Of a stretch of 64,000 bases of DNA, positions 8,642 through 16,835 are shown one piece after another. Made by a program: the position numbers and the translations under genes. This stretch comes from Gammaproteobacteria bacterium. Lineage in GTDB: Bacteria; Pseudomonadota; Gammaproteobacteria; Pseudomonadales; Halieaceae. Positions within the stretch are counted from its first letter, which is position 1; each line of letters starts with the position of its first letter. The notes beneath the pieces are model-generated. The model saw only the letters and a list, made by a program, of their open reading frames with translations, was not told the origin of the DNA and did no database searches. The stretch spans positions 1,054,001-1,118,000 of the forward strand of contig JAUHXH010000001.1 in the NCBI GenBank assembly GCA_030427085.1. The letters run 5' to 3'.

Positions 8642-9043
8642 ATGAACATAACCGCAGACCAACTAAGAGATCGTGTCATTCAGCCCACCCTGAAGTATTT
8701 GGGTGCCTGGACGCCCGGCGCAGAATCCTTTCTGCTGGGCAGTGCGGTCAATGGACCCGACCTGGGGCTATTCTCGCCCCGCAATGACGGCCTGGGCATA
8801 TTTCATATCACACCTGCCCAACACCGGGACATCTGGGACCGGTACCTGGCCTTCCAACCCGAAATGGCAAGCCGGATAAGGGGACTGGCGAGCCAACGGG
8901 CGTTTCTGACCAATCCGGATGGTGAACTCCAAACAAATCTAAGCTATTGCACAGCCATCGCATGGCTGCTGTACAAGCGCTCCAATCCGAGTCAGGAAGC
9001 CCCTACAGAAGAAGCCCCGTTAGAAGGGTCAGTCAGCGCCTGA
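8642..9043 (+). CDS. Small uncharacterised protein, distantly lysozyme/phage-protein-like
   Basis: A 133-residue protein with no signal peptide. The stretch AESFLLGSAVNGPDLGLFSP, followed by LGIFHITPAQHRDIWDRYL and later SYCTAIAWLLY, resembles a family of small phage and prophage proteins whose pattern is LLLGTAxQES...LGIYQMEPxTHDDIW. That family resembles transglycosylase-like folds; the Glu normally found in the QES motif is not conserved here (NGPDLG). Seen: the motif order. Inferred: a relic or divergent domesticated copy. It is isolated, preceded by an AT-rich gap, and its last 52 bases overlap the 3' end of the convergent glycosyltransferase gene. The start has only a weak GAGG-like signal. 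Confidence 0.6.
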   Translation: MNITADQLRDRVIQPTLKYLGAWTPGAESFLLGSAVNGPDLGLFSPRNDGLGIFHITPAQHRDIWDRYLAFQPEMASRIRGLASQRAFLTNPDGELQTNLSYCTAIAWLLYKRSNPSQEAPTEEAPLEGSVSA

Positions 9044-9681
9044 AGGCGATTCTTCGCGGCCGCCCCTCGGGGCGGCCGCAGCTTATTCCACCATTGCCAA
9101 TCGGCCAGCGTATCCACATCCCGCAGCGTATTCAGGGTCTTCAGTGAATAACCGAGTTCCCGGGCGCGTTCCAGCGTTTGCAGCAACACCTGGTCACTCC
9201 CCCACTTAACGCCGCGAAACAGATTTGCGTGAATTCGACGGGCTGCTATCAGCACGTAGCCACCGTCCAGCGCGGGGCCCAATACCAGATCGTGGTTATC
9301 CAGCGCAGCTATCGCCGCGTGAATATAGTCAGTGCTCAACTGCGGGCAATCGCTGCCCACCAGCACGACGCGATCAGCCCGCAACAGGCCTGTCGCAATC
9401 GCATCGAACATCCGCTGCCCGAGATCGCCGTCGCACTGCCGTGTCACAGACAGTCCCCGGTACGCGAGGGCACGAAACAGCGGTGACTCATCCGTCACGC
9501 AGAGCTCCACCTTCCCGGCATCATTGGCCATTAACATCTTCGCCGTTTTTACCAGGATCTGCCGATGTACGCGTCGAGCCCCGCCCACACCAAGGTCGGG
9601 TATCAAGCGCGTTTTGACCCGCCCCATAACGGGCGCTCGCGCAAACTGTATCAGGATCGCAGGGGTTTCGGGGCTAGCCAT
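8992..9681 (-). CDS. TIGR04282-type glycosyltransferase (DUF2064) of the arsenosugar cluster
   Basis: A 229-residue nucleotide-sugar transferase-like protein: N-terminal FARAPVMGRVKTRL (about 13-26), the LGQRMFDAI segment, VVLVGSDCPQL (about 104-114) with the metal-binding DxP-type loop, and LVLGPALDGGYVLIA. The family is found next to radical-SAM ArsS and the TIGR04283 glycosyltransferase, as here, and is proposed to act in arsenosugar formation. Its start overlaps the previous gene by 8 bases, so it is the last gene of the operon. The 3' end overlaps the convergent small gene by 52 bases. Confidence 0.85.
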   Translation of the reverse strand: MASPETPAILIQFARAPVMGRVKTRLIPDLGVGGARRVHRQILVKTAKMLMANDAGKVELCVTDESPLFRALAYRGLSVTRQCDGDLGQRMFDAIATGLLRADRVVLVGSDCPQLSTDYIHAAIAALDNHDLVLGPALDGGYVLIAARRIHANLFRGVKWGSDQVLLQTLERARELGYSLKTLNTLRDVDTLADWQWWNKLRPPRGAAAKNRLQALTDPSNGASSVGAS

Positions 9682-10351
9682 AATAAAGACGCCATAGGCG
9701 CTGGGGATTGACCTTTAGCACGTAAGCCAGTCGCAGGCTCCACATGAGTACGATTGTGCGTAGTACGCCCTGCTCTCGCCACCGCCGGCTTGAACTGACG
9801 ACACGCCCCGGCAACTGCATTGGAGGAACAACTCGCCGCAGGCGCTTGGAGAGCTCCACATCTTCCATCAGGGGCATATCGGCATAGCCGCCCATCTGCT
9901 GAAAAACGGCTCGCTGTACGAAAATCAGTTGGTCACCCGTCGCCACACGCGTGAGGCGCGAGCGCCAGTGCATGGAACTGGCCACGCAGTTGATCAGCAA
10001 GCCGGCGGGCAACAATCGGATATGACCAAAGCCCCAGGTGGGAGCACCGTCAAGGAAGGCATCCAGGTCCTCCTGCGAAAAGTCCGGACGAGAGTCCGCA
10101 TGCAGGAACAGCAGGTATTCACCGCGGGCGATCCTGGCGCCTGCATTCATCTGCAGGGCCCGACCGGGAGTGCTGCGTATTACTCTTTCTGCCAGTTCAG
10201 CCGCCAGCTCGTCACTGCCATCCGCGCTACCGCCGTCCACCACAATACGCTCCGCAGCGGGAAATCGCTCGCCCAGCAGGCGCAACAGCGAAGCAATCTG
10301 ACCGGCTTCGTTAAGTACGGGAATGATGAAGCTGCAACGCGGAGGCATCAC
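9674..10351 (-). CDS. TIGR04283-type GT2 glycosyltransferase of the arsenosugar cluster
   Basis: A 225-residue family 2 glycosyltransferase: SFIIPVLNEAGQIASLLRLL at the N-terminus, VVDGGSADGS (about 37-46), then GRALQMNAGARIARGEYLLF and the metal-binding LHADSRPD. Short single-domain GT2 enzymes of this type accompany ArsS. The start is GTG at 10351 or the adjacent ATG at 10348, both overlapping the arsS stop, with GGAG just upstream; translational coupling is expected. It probably transfers or rearranges a sugar unit on an arsenic-bearing metabolite. That role follows from family context and not from residues seen here. Confidence 0.85.
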   Translation of the reverse strand: MMPPRCSFIIPVLNEAGQIASLLRLLGERFPAAERIVVDGGSADGSDELAAELAERVIRSTPGRALQMNAGARIARGEYLLFLHADSRPDFSQEDLDAFLDGAPTWGFGHIRLLPAGLLINCVASSMHWRSRLTRVATGDQLIFVQRAVFQQMGGYADMPLMEDVELSKRLRRVVPPMQLPGRVVSSSRRWREQGVLRTIVLMWSLRLAYVLKVNPQRLWRLYYG

Positions 10352-11340
10352 GACTCCAGGGCGCCACCACAGCTACTGCCCTGCCCCGCGGTACAGCCGT
10401 AACAGTGCTCACCCGTTGCAATAGCGCTTCCCGCGAGATCAGCGGCGATCAATTCCCGCAAGTGCGGGCGCGGCGAATCGGTGGCCAGCATCGGAATATG
10501 CAGCATCTGGTTGAAGTCACAGTCGTAAAGGTAACCTTGCCAATCCACGCTAACGAGCGAGCGACACATCACGGTGGCCAGATTGTCAGCGCTGAAGTTG
10601 TCCCGCAGCAAAGCCATGTAGGCTGGATACTGCCCTTTGGCGAGCAACACCGCCCCAAAGCGGCTGATAGGCATATTGGTCAGGGTGAACAACTGATTGA
10701 ACACGATGCCGTACTGCGTTTTCAGCGCAGACTTGTAGTCTGACTCCAGCGCAGCCTGAGGGGGCGGCAGCACTGGTCCACCCGGGTTGTACACCAGATT
10801 GAGCTGCAATTCGGGCTTAATCCCATAGCCCAGCGCATTGAGCTGCTGCAGGGCCTGGATGCTGGGCTGGTACACACCCTTCCCCCGCTGCTGTTCAACG
10901 TTCTTTTCCAGATAACAGGGCAGGCTCGCGGTGATCTCCACCTGTTCGTCAGCAAGAAATTCCGCCAGCCCCTCCTGTCCCGGCTCCAGCAGGATGGTCA
11001 GGTTGCAGCGGTCGATTACGCGCACGCCCAGTTTGCGGGCTTCTCCAACCAAACGCCGAAAGTGGACATTGAGTTCCGGCGCGCCCCCGGTGAGATCCAG
11101 TGTCTCGAAGGATCCGTGCTCCAATAACAACAGCACGCGATCGATGTTTTCGCCCGACATCTGCTCGGTACGACTGGGGCCAGCATTGACGTGACAATGA
11201 TTGCAACTGAGATTGCAGGTGTAACCCAGGTTCACCTGCAAGGTGTTGGGCACCTCCCGGGTGAGGGCTGGGAAATCGGTTTCGAGTAGTAGTGGACGAG
11301 TATCCTGCACCTTAATACCGGGCCTGCCGCTCCGCGTCAC
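10348..11340 (-). CDS. arsS: Arsenosugar biosynthesis radical SAM protein ArsS
   Basis: The 330-residue protein has the radical-SAM cluster motif CNLSCNHC (Cys42, Cys46, Cys49), LDLTGGAPELN, and a cysteine-rich C-terminus (CYGCTAGQGSSC) typical of the ArsS/TIGR04167 family. ArsS is thought to transfer a 5'-deoxyadenosyl group to dimethylarsinous acid, the entry step to arsenosugars. The start is GTG at 11340, overlapping the end of the upstream slt gene by 29 bases; a GTG ten codons later (at 11310) is an alternative that avoids the overlap. No arsM methyltransferase lies in this window, so the methylated arsenic donor must come from elsewhere. Confidence 0.9.
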   Translation of the reverse strand: MTRSGRPGIKVQDTRPLLLETDFPALTREVPNTLQVNLGYTCNLSCNHCHVNAGPSRTEQMSGENIDRVLLLLEHGSFETLDLTGGAPELNVHFRRLVGEARKLGVRVIDRCNLTILLEPGQEGLAEFLADEQVEITASLPCYLEKNVEQQRGKGVYQPSIQALQQLNALGYGIKPELQLNLVYNPGGPVLPPPQAALESDYKSALKTQYGIVFNQLFTLTNMPISRFGAVLLAKGQYPAYMALLRDNFSADNLATVMCRSLVSVDWQGYLYDCDFNQMLHIPMLATDSPRPHLRELIAADLAGSAIATGEHCYGCTAGQGSSCGGALES

Positions 11341-13240
11341 TCAACAGGCTGCTCGGCGCACCCTGCAGTTCGCCGAATACGACGTTATAGGCCAATACCG
11401 CCTGCACGTAGGCCCGGGTTTCCTTGAACGGGATAGTCTCTATCCAGGCCTCCACCGGTAGTTGGCCAGCGCTGTCTGCACGCCAGCGTTCAACGCGATG
11501 CGGCCCGGCATTGTAGGCGGCCAGTGCATAGATGCGGTTGTTATCGAATTGGTCGAGCAACTCCCGATAGTAGGCGCTGCCAAGCAGCACATTGTCGTCC
11601 ACTTCATAGAGCGCTTCGCGGCTGTAATTCACCCCCACCCGGTTCGCCACCTGCTTACCGGTAGCGGGCATCACCTGCATCAGCCCTCGAGCGCCCGCAC
11701 TCGATGTGATTTGTGGCATGAAGGCACTTTCCCGACGCGCAATCGCCATCAACTCTGTGGTGGGAACACCGCGACGTCCCGCGTACTGTTCGAAGGTTTC
11801 TCGATACGCCGGCGGAAAACGCATATCCAGCCAGTCCATTTCCTTGGCCCGGTTTGCCGCGTCGATTGCGAAGCGGTACCAACCGCGATCCGCCGCCAGT
11901 CGCGCCAATGCCGGCAACTGTTCCGGCGCGCTACTGGATAGCACCAGGCTCCACTCGGCATGAGCATCGCGCTGGGCATCGTGGAAAGTAAGTTCCGTCA
12001 CGCGACGCAAGGCGGGGGTATCGGCTTGGGCAGCGCCGGCATTGCTGTCCGCACTCGCAGACTTGTTGTTCATTTTATAGGGCTGCCCCAATCGGTCGGC
12101 AGCGAGAAAGCTGTAGTAGCCCCGCTCCGAGGCCAGTTCGACAAGCTCCTCTTTGGCCTGCTCCTGTCTGCCCGCCTGCTCCGTGGCCAATGCTGACCAG
12201 TAGCGCCAACCGCTGTCACGCGCCGCCTCGGAGGAGAGTAAAGGCAATGTGGCGCGGAAGCCGCCCCAATCCTGTGAGGCGATGGCCCAGCGCAGGCGAA
12301 TCTCTACCAATGTGTCGTCCTGCAAGCGAGCGAGCGTTGGTTGCAACCAGGCAAGATTCGATTCAGTCTCCCTGAACAAGGTATAGAGCGCGATCTGCCG
12401 CTCTACCTCACGTACCTGTGCCGGCTCAAAGGGGAGTCGATCCTTGAACTGCAGCCACAGCTTCAGCGCTGCCTCCTGGTCGCTTCTCGCCAGCCGTTTC
12501 AGGGCCGCCGTTGCGATATCCGCAGACTTGGCCTCATTCTCCGGCAGTTTCAGCGCAGCCAGTTTCGTGGGAGAGGCATACGCCGACATCATGCGATCTG
12601 CCCAGGGTTTCAGAGCAGGGCTGCCCTTGCGTGCGACGTAGCGACTTAGTGAAGTCTGCCGGGCATCTACTGTTTGCAACAGGCGCGCCCACACCAGATC
12701 GTCGTTCAGGCCACCGGCGCGTTGCCAGTTGGTGAACAATGGGTCGCAGATTTTGGGGCGCGAATGGCTGTGCACCCAAAGACTGGCCGCCCCCGCATAG
12801 GCAGCGTCACGGTCACCAGTGTGGTACAGCGCGCGATAGTAGTAACACTTCAGGTCCTCGCTGGCCGGCTCCTGCGACATCATGGCCAGAAAATCCGACC
12901 AGCGCCCTCTTCGACCAGCACTGCCCAGATAGCTGCGCAAAAAGCGGTTGGGCAGCGCCGTGCCGCGGCTGTCAGCCATAAACTGCTCAGCCCGTTCGAC
13001 ACTGACTCGCTGGCCGTTACCGGTCAGCTCGTAGTAATCCAGATAGATGGCCAGCGGGTAATCATCCAGCGAAGGGCGCAATCGCTGGTACTGCTCCCAA
13101 TCACCGTGGCGGATCGCGTTGATCGCCACGGCATAGGCCTTACGCTGCTGCTCCAGATCGAGCGCATAAGAACGCCCGGGGAATGCTGCCAGGACAAAAA
13201 ATCCGCACATCCACCAGAACAACACAGACCGCACGCGCAT
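11312..13240 (-). CDS. slt: Soluble lytic murein transglycosylase (Slt70 type)
   Basis: I use the ATG at 13240, with GGGGTT about eight bases upstream; a TTG at 13249 is in frame. The protein (642 aa) has a signal peptide (WWMCGFFVLAAF, ending SYA), a long alpha-helical superhelix (about 30-450), and a C-terminal SLT domain with the catalytic glutamate in ARRESAFMPQ, followed by SAGARGLMQVMPATGKQVA and YALAAYNAGPHRVERW. It cleaves peptidoglycan glycan strands with 1,6-anhydro formation in the periplasm. The 3' end overlaps arsS, so the arsenosugar genes probably share its transcript. Length matches E. coli Slt70 (645). Confidence 0.92.
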   Translation of the reverse strand: MRVRSVLFWWMCGFFVLAAFPGRSYALDLEQQRKAYAVAINAIRHGDWEQYQRLRPSLDDYPLAIYLDYYELTGNGQRVSVERAEQFMADSRGTALPNRFLRSYLGSAGRRGRWSDFLAMMSQEPASEDLKCYYYRALYHTGDRDAAYAGAASLWVHSHSRPKICDPLFTNWQRAGGLNDDLVWARLLQTVDARQTSLSRYVARKGSPALKPWADRMMSAYASPTKLAALKLPENEAKSADIATAALKRLARSDQEAALKLWLQFKDRLPFEPAQVREVERQIALYTLFRETESNLAWLQPTLARLQDDTLVEIRLRWAIASQDWGGFRATLPLLSSEAARDSGWRYWSALATEQAGRQEQAKEELVELASERGYYSFLAADRLGQPYKMNNKSASADSNAGAAQADTPALRRVTELTFHDAQRDAHAEWSLVLSSSAPEQLPALARLAADRGWYRFAIDAANRAKEMDWLDMRFPPAYRETFEQYAGRRGVPTTELMAIARRESAFMPQITSSAGARGLMQVMPATGKQVANRVGVNYSREALYEVDDNVLLGSAYYRELLDQFDNNRIYALAAYNAGPHRVERWRADSAGQLPVEAWIETIPFKETRAYVQAVLAYNVVFGELQGAPSSLLSDAERQARY

Positions 13241-13346
13241 TGGATACAACCCCGGGGAAAAAGCTTTGATACTGGGACAGAATGATCGCGGGAAAGTTTA
13301 AAATCAAGGGAATCCGTAGGGGTTTCACGGCGAAACTGCCAGTTCC

Positions 13347-13375
13347 TTGCGTTCGGGGCTATCAAAAGGAATAAT
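13347..13375 (+). promoter_or_regulatory. Probable promoter of tRNA-Arg
   Basis: TTGCGT at 13347-13352 and AATAAT at 13370-13375 are 17 bases apart and lie 18 bases ahead of the tRNA. The following GCCGCGC is a GC-rich discriminator of the kind found at stringently controlled stable-RNA promoters. Confidence 0.55.
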
Positions 13376-13393
13376 GCCGCGCTTCCCCTCCCA

Positions 13394-13470
13394 CCGCCTG
13401 TAGCTCAGCAGGATAGAGCAGCCGCCTCCTAAGCGGCAGGTCGCAGGTTCGACTCCTGCCAGGCGGACCA
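13394..13470 (+). tRNA. tRNA-Arg (anticodon CCT)
   Basis: A full cloverleaf fits: acceptor CCGCCTG (13394-13400) pairs with CAGGCGG (13460-13466), followed by A and an encoded CCA. The D-arm contains TAGCTCAGCAGGATAGAGCA, the anticodon stem GCCGC/GCGGC encloses CTCCTAA (anticodon CCT, reading AGG), and the T-arm carries GGTTCGACTCC. Length is 77 with CCA. It stands alone. Confidence 0.95.
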
Positions 13471-13517
13471 CCCCCAAAAGGGTGCACACCCGACCCAGAG
13501 CGCTCACTTAAAGGTAT

Positions 13518-14345
13518 CTAGCTGGGCGGGCTGCCACGGTGCCACTCCCGCGGGTCGAGCCGATAATACCGACACAACTCCTCAAACAACTCCGGCCGTC
13601 GTTCCTGTAACTCCCGGGGCTGCTCAAAAAACGTCTCGGTTACCACCGCAAAGAATTCCGCCGGATTCGTTGCACCATATTTGTTGATCAGTGTGGGCAG
13701 GTTGTGGGCACTACGCTGCTGCAAATCCGCAAAGTTGTCACCAAACACCCGCGCCCAGGATTTGTAGGAGTTTGAGCGCAGCGGCGGCGCCCCGTTGGTA
13801 CTCCCCGACAAGCCGTCTAACTGATGGGCAAACTCGTGCAGCACCACGTTGTGCCCGTCATCAAAGTCCTTCACCCCGTGGGTCACATCATCCCATGAGA
13901 GGATGACCTTGCCATTGCTCCAGGACTCGCCAAGCAAGTCATAGCCTTCCTCCGACACCGTGCCGTCCCCCTGATGCTGTTCGCGGTGCGCGCGAAATGC
14001 ACTGGGGTAGACCAGGATGAAACGCAGTCCGGGGTATACCGCGCCGTCGTGGTTGAGCACCAGCAGGCAGGCTTCTGCAGCGATGGTCACACGCATCTCG
14101 TCAGTGATGACCAGACCAGCGCAACCGTAGAAGGTTTTGTCGGCGAGGAACAGGTGGATCAGTTGCTGCAGTCGGGATTGCTGGTCGGAGCTCAAGCGGG
14201 GGTACACCGCCTGGTTTTGATGCAGGATGGCTTCCCAATCCGTGGGAAACTTCCTGTTTCGAATCCAACGTTCCCGCAGAAAGGTTTGATACACAAAAAA
14301 CGCGGCGGCAACCCCGAGCAGACCGAGGAAAACGGTAACAGCCAT
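13518..14345 (-). CDS. mtfA: MtfA family zinc metallopeptidase
   Basis: The ATG at 14345 is preceded by GAGGAG and is preferred to the GTG at 14351. The 275-residue product has an N-terminal membrane segment (AVTVFLGLLGVAAAFFVY) and the zincin motif HEFAHQLDG (His170, Glu171, His174); a downstream Glu in NPAEFFAVVTETFFEQP is the probable third ligand. E. coli MtfA is a peptidase that binds the glucose repressor Mlc and so affects ptsG. No Mlc or PTS gene is in this window. The ribosome binding site is enclosed in a perfect 10-bp inverted repeat (see separate entry). The gene is convergent with tRNA-Arg. Confidence 0.9.
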   Translation of the reverse strand: MAVTVFLGLLGVAAAFFVYQTFLRERWIRNRKFPTDWEAILHQNQAVYPRLSSDQQSRLQQLIHLFLADKTFYGCAGLVITDEMRVTIAAEACLLVLNHDGAVYPGLRFILVYPSAFRAHREQHQGDGTVSEEGYDLLGESWSNGKVILSWDDVTHGVKDFDDGHNVVLHEFAHQLDGLSGSTNGAPPLRSNSYKSWARVFGDNFADLQQRSAHNLPTLINKYGATNPAEFFAVVTETFFEQPRELQERRPELFEELCRYYRLDPREWHRGSPPS

Positions 14346-14347
14346 GA

Positions 14348-14377
14348 ACACTCCTCATCGGATGGGGTGAGGAGTGT
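14348..14377 (-). promoter_or_regulatory. Hairpin enclosing the mtfA ribosome binding site
   Basis: ACACTCCTCA (14348-14357) and TGAGGAGTGT (14368-14377) are perfect 10-base inverted arms around a 10-base loop. In the mtfA mRNA the 3' arm contains the AGGAG Shine-Dalgarno and ends two bases before the ATG, so folding would hide the ribosome binding site. It could instead be a DNA operator; the position favours translational control. Confidence 0.65.
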
Positions 14378-14426
14378 AGCAGGTGTTAGTAACTTCTGGC
14401 GCCAGGGGCCTGGCCAGGAGTGGGCG

Positions 14427-14759
14427 CTATTTGCCGAACAGCTTACCCGCAAGGCCGGCAACGGAATCCATCGACAGACCGCCCTCGCCCTGCAGCATTT
14501 CCTGCAATTTGGGCAACACGGCCTGGATGGCAGATTGCACCTGAGCCTCGGACAGACCCACCTGGGCAGCCAACGCGCCAACATCCAGCTTCTCCATCAG
14601 GCTGGTGACGTCGAATCCACCGAGCAGGTCGCCCAGATCCAGGCCTGCCAACTGTTCGCCTGCGCCATTGGCCAGGCCCTGGGCCTGTTCACTGCCAAGA
14701 CCCTGGGCTTTCAAAGTGTCGAGAATATCGCTGTTGTTCATCAAACTGGACAAATCCAT
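14427..14759 (-). CDS. Small uncharacterised protein (YidB/DUF937-like composition)
   Basis: The start is the ATG at 14759, with AGGAG seven bases upstream. A longer frame exists upstream but encodes Cys/Trp/Arg-rich nonsense. The 110-residue product is acidic and leucine/glycine rich, with helical segments (ILDTLKAQGLGSEQAQGLANG, LSEAQVQSAIQAVLPKLQEML) and a C-terminal glycine-bearing tail ending AGKLFGK. The pattern recalls the DUF937/YidB proteins, but I cannot make a firm assignment. It has no signal peptide, so it is probably cytoplasmic. It lies between mtfA and a periplasmic binding protein on the same strand. Confidence 0.75.
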   Translation of the reverse strand: MDLSSLMNNSDILDTLKAQGLGSEQAQGLANGAGEQLAGLDLGDLLGGFDVTSLMEKLDVGALAAQVGLSEAQVQSAIQAVLPKLQEMLQGEGGLSMDSVAGLAGKLFGK

Positions 14760-14856
14760 GCTGTCGCTCCTGCAATCAGTGCCCGTACCGGGCGGGGTCG
14801 GTGGGGTTTGCAGTAAAGCGTAGGCGGCGTATCGGCCGGTGTCCATGCGGCGCGCC

Positions 14857-15606
14857 CTACTCCACTTCCACCCGCACGGGAATCCAGCGATTGAGGATGT
14901 ACTCCAGGGTCCCCTGGTTGCGCATGGTGCGCAGGGCATCGTTCAGGCGCGCGCGCAGCATTGGGTCATCTTTGCGCACGGCCCAGGCCAACTCTTCTTC
15001 CGTCAGGGGGTGATACTGGCTGATCAGGTCATCGGTGCCGAAGTGGTTGGCCAGGCGCCAGCTGGTCGGAGCATCGTGGATGTAAACATCAATCGCACCG
15101 GAGCGCAGGCCCGCGAAAGCCGCCTCCGGGTCCTCGTAAAAGCTCACCTGCGCTTCATCCAGCTGTTCTTCCACGAAAGCTGCACCGGTGGTTTCCGGTT
15201 CCACTCCCACCTTCACACCCGGGCGGTAGATAGACCAGGGTTGGCCAAAGGTTGCCGCTTTTTCCACCGCCAGAATCGCCATTTGACCCACGGTCAGGTA
15301 GGACTCTGTGAAGGCCACTTGTTGCTCGCGCTCGTCGGTGATGCTCAGGCCCGACATCACCACGTCCAGCTTGCCCGCCGCCAGGGCCGGCAGCAATTCG
15401 GGCATGGGCAGTTCCACCAGCTCGATATCCAGACCGGTGATCTTGCCGATCGCCCGGGCATTGTCCACTTCAATACCCACAAGTTGGTCGCCCTCTTTGT
15501 ATTGCAGCGGTGGGTAGTCGGGTGACAGTCCGACTCTCAAGGTCTGGGCGAGCAGCGTCTGGGGAATGAGCACCAGCAGAAACAGGAAAATGACGCGGAG
15601 TTTCAT
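14857..15606 (-). CDS. Periplasmic amino-acid-type substrate-binding protein
   Basis: The start at 15606 (MKLRVIFLF) gives a normal signal peptide ending LLAQ; a frame extending to 15651 adds 15 residues with no signal character. The 249-residue protein belongs to the family 3 solute-binding fold: LRVGLSPDYPPLQYK, LVGIEVDNARAIGK, LDVVMSGLSITDEREQQVAFTE split over the first domain, and AIDVYIHDAPTSW in the hinge region. No ABC permease or ATPase is next to it, so it may be a stand-alone sensor or scavenging protein or serve a distant transporter. The ligand is unknown; polar amino acids are the family default. Confidence 0.83.
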   Translation of the reverse strand: MKLRVIFLFLLVLIPQTLLAQTLRVGLSPDYPPLQYKEGDQLVGIEVDNARAIGKITGLDIELVELPMPELLPALAAGKLDVVMSGLSITDEREQQVAFTESYLTVGQMAILAVEKAATFGQPWSIYRPGVKVGVEPETTGAAFVEEQLDEAQVSFYEDPEAAFAGLRSGAIDVYIHDAPTSWRLANHFGTDDLISQYHPLTEEELAWAVRKDDPMLRARLNDALRTMRNQGTLEYILNRWIPVRVEVE

Positions 15607-15680
15607 CAAGCGGGGTACCTTATAAGGTTGTGAATGGGCGCAATGTAGCATTCAGTGTGTGCTGATCCAATATTCGCGGT

Positions 15681-16835
15681 TCAAGGCACCGGGGCGATCG
15701 GCACGCCGGTTTCCAGCTCGAATATTCGCCGCAAAATGCTCTGCCACTCCTCGTACTGTTTGTCGAGACTACCGGACAGATTAACGACGCGACCCTCTAC
15801 CTCCAGCACCGTCGGCTGCACTTCATTGTTGAAGCCGCGCGCCAGCTCGCGAGCATCCTGCTCCTGAATGCGAGACCACTTGTAGTCGTTATATGTTTGC
15901 TTCAAGGCTTCGTAACTGCCGCGCTGGGCGCGGTCCTTGCGGTTGGCAGCACGCTCCCTGTAGGCCTGCTGGTACACCGTCAACTCACGGCTGAACTGGC
16001 GCCACAGGTCGTAGGTAGGATCCATATCCTCGAACAGGCGGGCGTACTGTTCATCCACCGTATCGATGAACAGGTACTCATGGTCGCGGATTTTCTGCAC
16101 GCGCTGCATCATCGGGTCACCGCGGGCCGGTAGCCGCTGGAGTTGCCACTGGCCGCCTTCATCCTGGGCCAGATAGTTCCCGAAGGCATCGGGCGAGAGC
16201 TCGCCGGCGTAGCGCAGCAGGGAGACCTCCCGGACCGCCGACAGTTCTGGCTCGGACAGGGTGCGGCGGACGGCCAGCAAATCGTTGGCCAACTGCACAT
16301 ACAGGTCTTCAAAGGGCTCACCCATCCCGTTGGCGCCCGTGCTGAAATCTTCTTCCGCGCTGTAGTCACGATAGATTTTGTCCAGCCACTGACGTCCGGT
16401 GCTGTCATACGCCCGGATATGTACTGCCAGTTCTGAACCGGTGGAAGTCAACAGCGTGCCTTCCACACTGAGATCGACACCGGTGGTAGGTTCCGGAAAA
16501 ACACGCACCGCACCCCACTGCCCCGATTCTTCGAGCGTACGGCGCAGCAGGAACGGCAGGTACAGGCCCTCGGCCTCACGCACGCCGGGGAAAATCCCCT
16601 CGGCGCGATGGGTAGTTACGTCCGCAGGGATGTTGGGGTCCCAACTGACCAGTGCCACATCCAGTGCTTGCGCCTCAGAAGGTGCCCCGCCTGTCTGGAG
16701 CGTAAGGGCTTGCGCCACCGGTGCTAACGGCGTGGTCGTGACCTCTGATGTCTGCTGGGACTGGGCGCACCCCGCCAGCATCAGCGCAGCGAGAATTAAC
16801 GCAGGCCAGGAAGCCGATTTATTCGCTTGGCTCAA
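15681..16835 (-). CDS. Uncharacterised lipoprotein
   Basis: The start is TTG at 16835, with GGAG eight bases upstream; it lies inside the last codons of the upstream gene (17-base overlap). The protein (384 aa) has a lipobox LMLAGC (Cys23), a mixed alpha/beta region with the recurring theme FLLRRTLEESGQWGAVRVFP, and a C-terminal charged, helix-rich part (about 280-370) suggesting coiled coil. I do not recognise a named family. Coupling to the next-upstream secreted protein indicates that the two act together in the envelope. Confidence 0.8.
   Translation of the reverse strand: MSQANKSASWPALILAALMLAGCAQSQQTSEVTTTPLAPVAQALTLQTGGAPSEAQALDVALVSWDPNIPADVTTHRAEGIFPGVREAEGLYLPFLLRRTLEESGQWGAVRVFPEPTTGVDLSVEGTLLTSTGSELAVHIRAYDSTGRQWLDKIYRDYSAEEDFSTGANGMGEPFEDLYVQLANDLLAVRRTLSEPELSAVREVSLLRYAGELSPDAFGNYLAQDEGGQWQLQRLPARGDPMMQRVQKIRDHEYLFIDTVDEQYARLFEDMDPTYDLWRQFSRELTVYQQAYRERAANRKDRAQRGSYEALKQTYNDYKWSRIQEQDARELARGFNNEVQPTVLEVEGRVVNLSGSLDKQYEEWQSILRRIFELETGVPIAPVP

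Noticed and set aside
8463-8645. 60-codon frame in the AT-rich gap
   Set aside because: No ribosome binding site, no similarity and it overlaps the next start; treated as chance.
13325-13507. 60-codon minus-strand frame across the tRNA
   Set aside because: It is the antisense of tRNA-Arg; translated tRNA complements of this kind are a known source of false genes.
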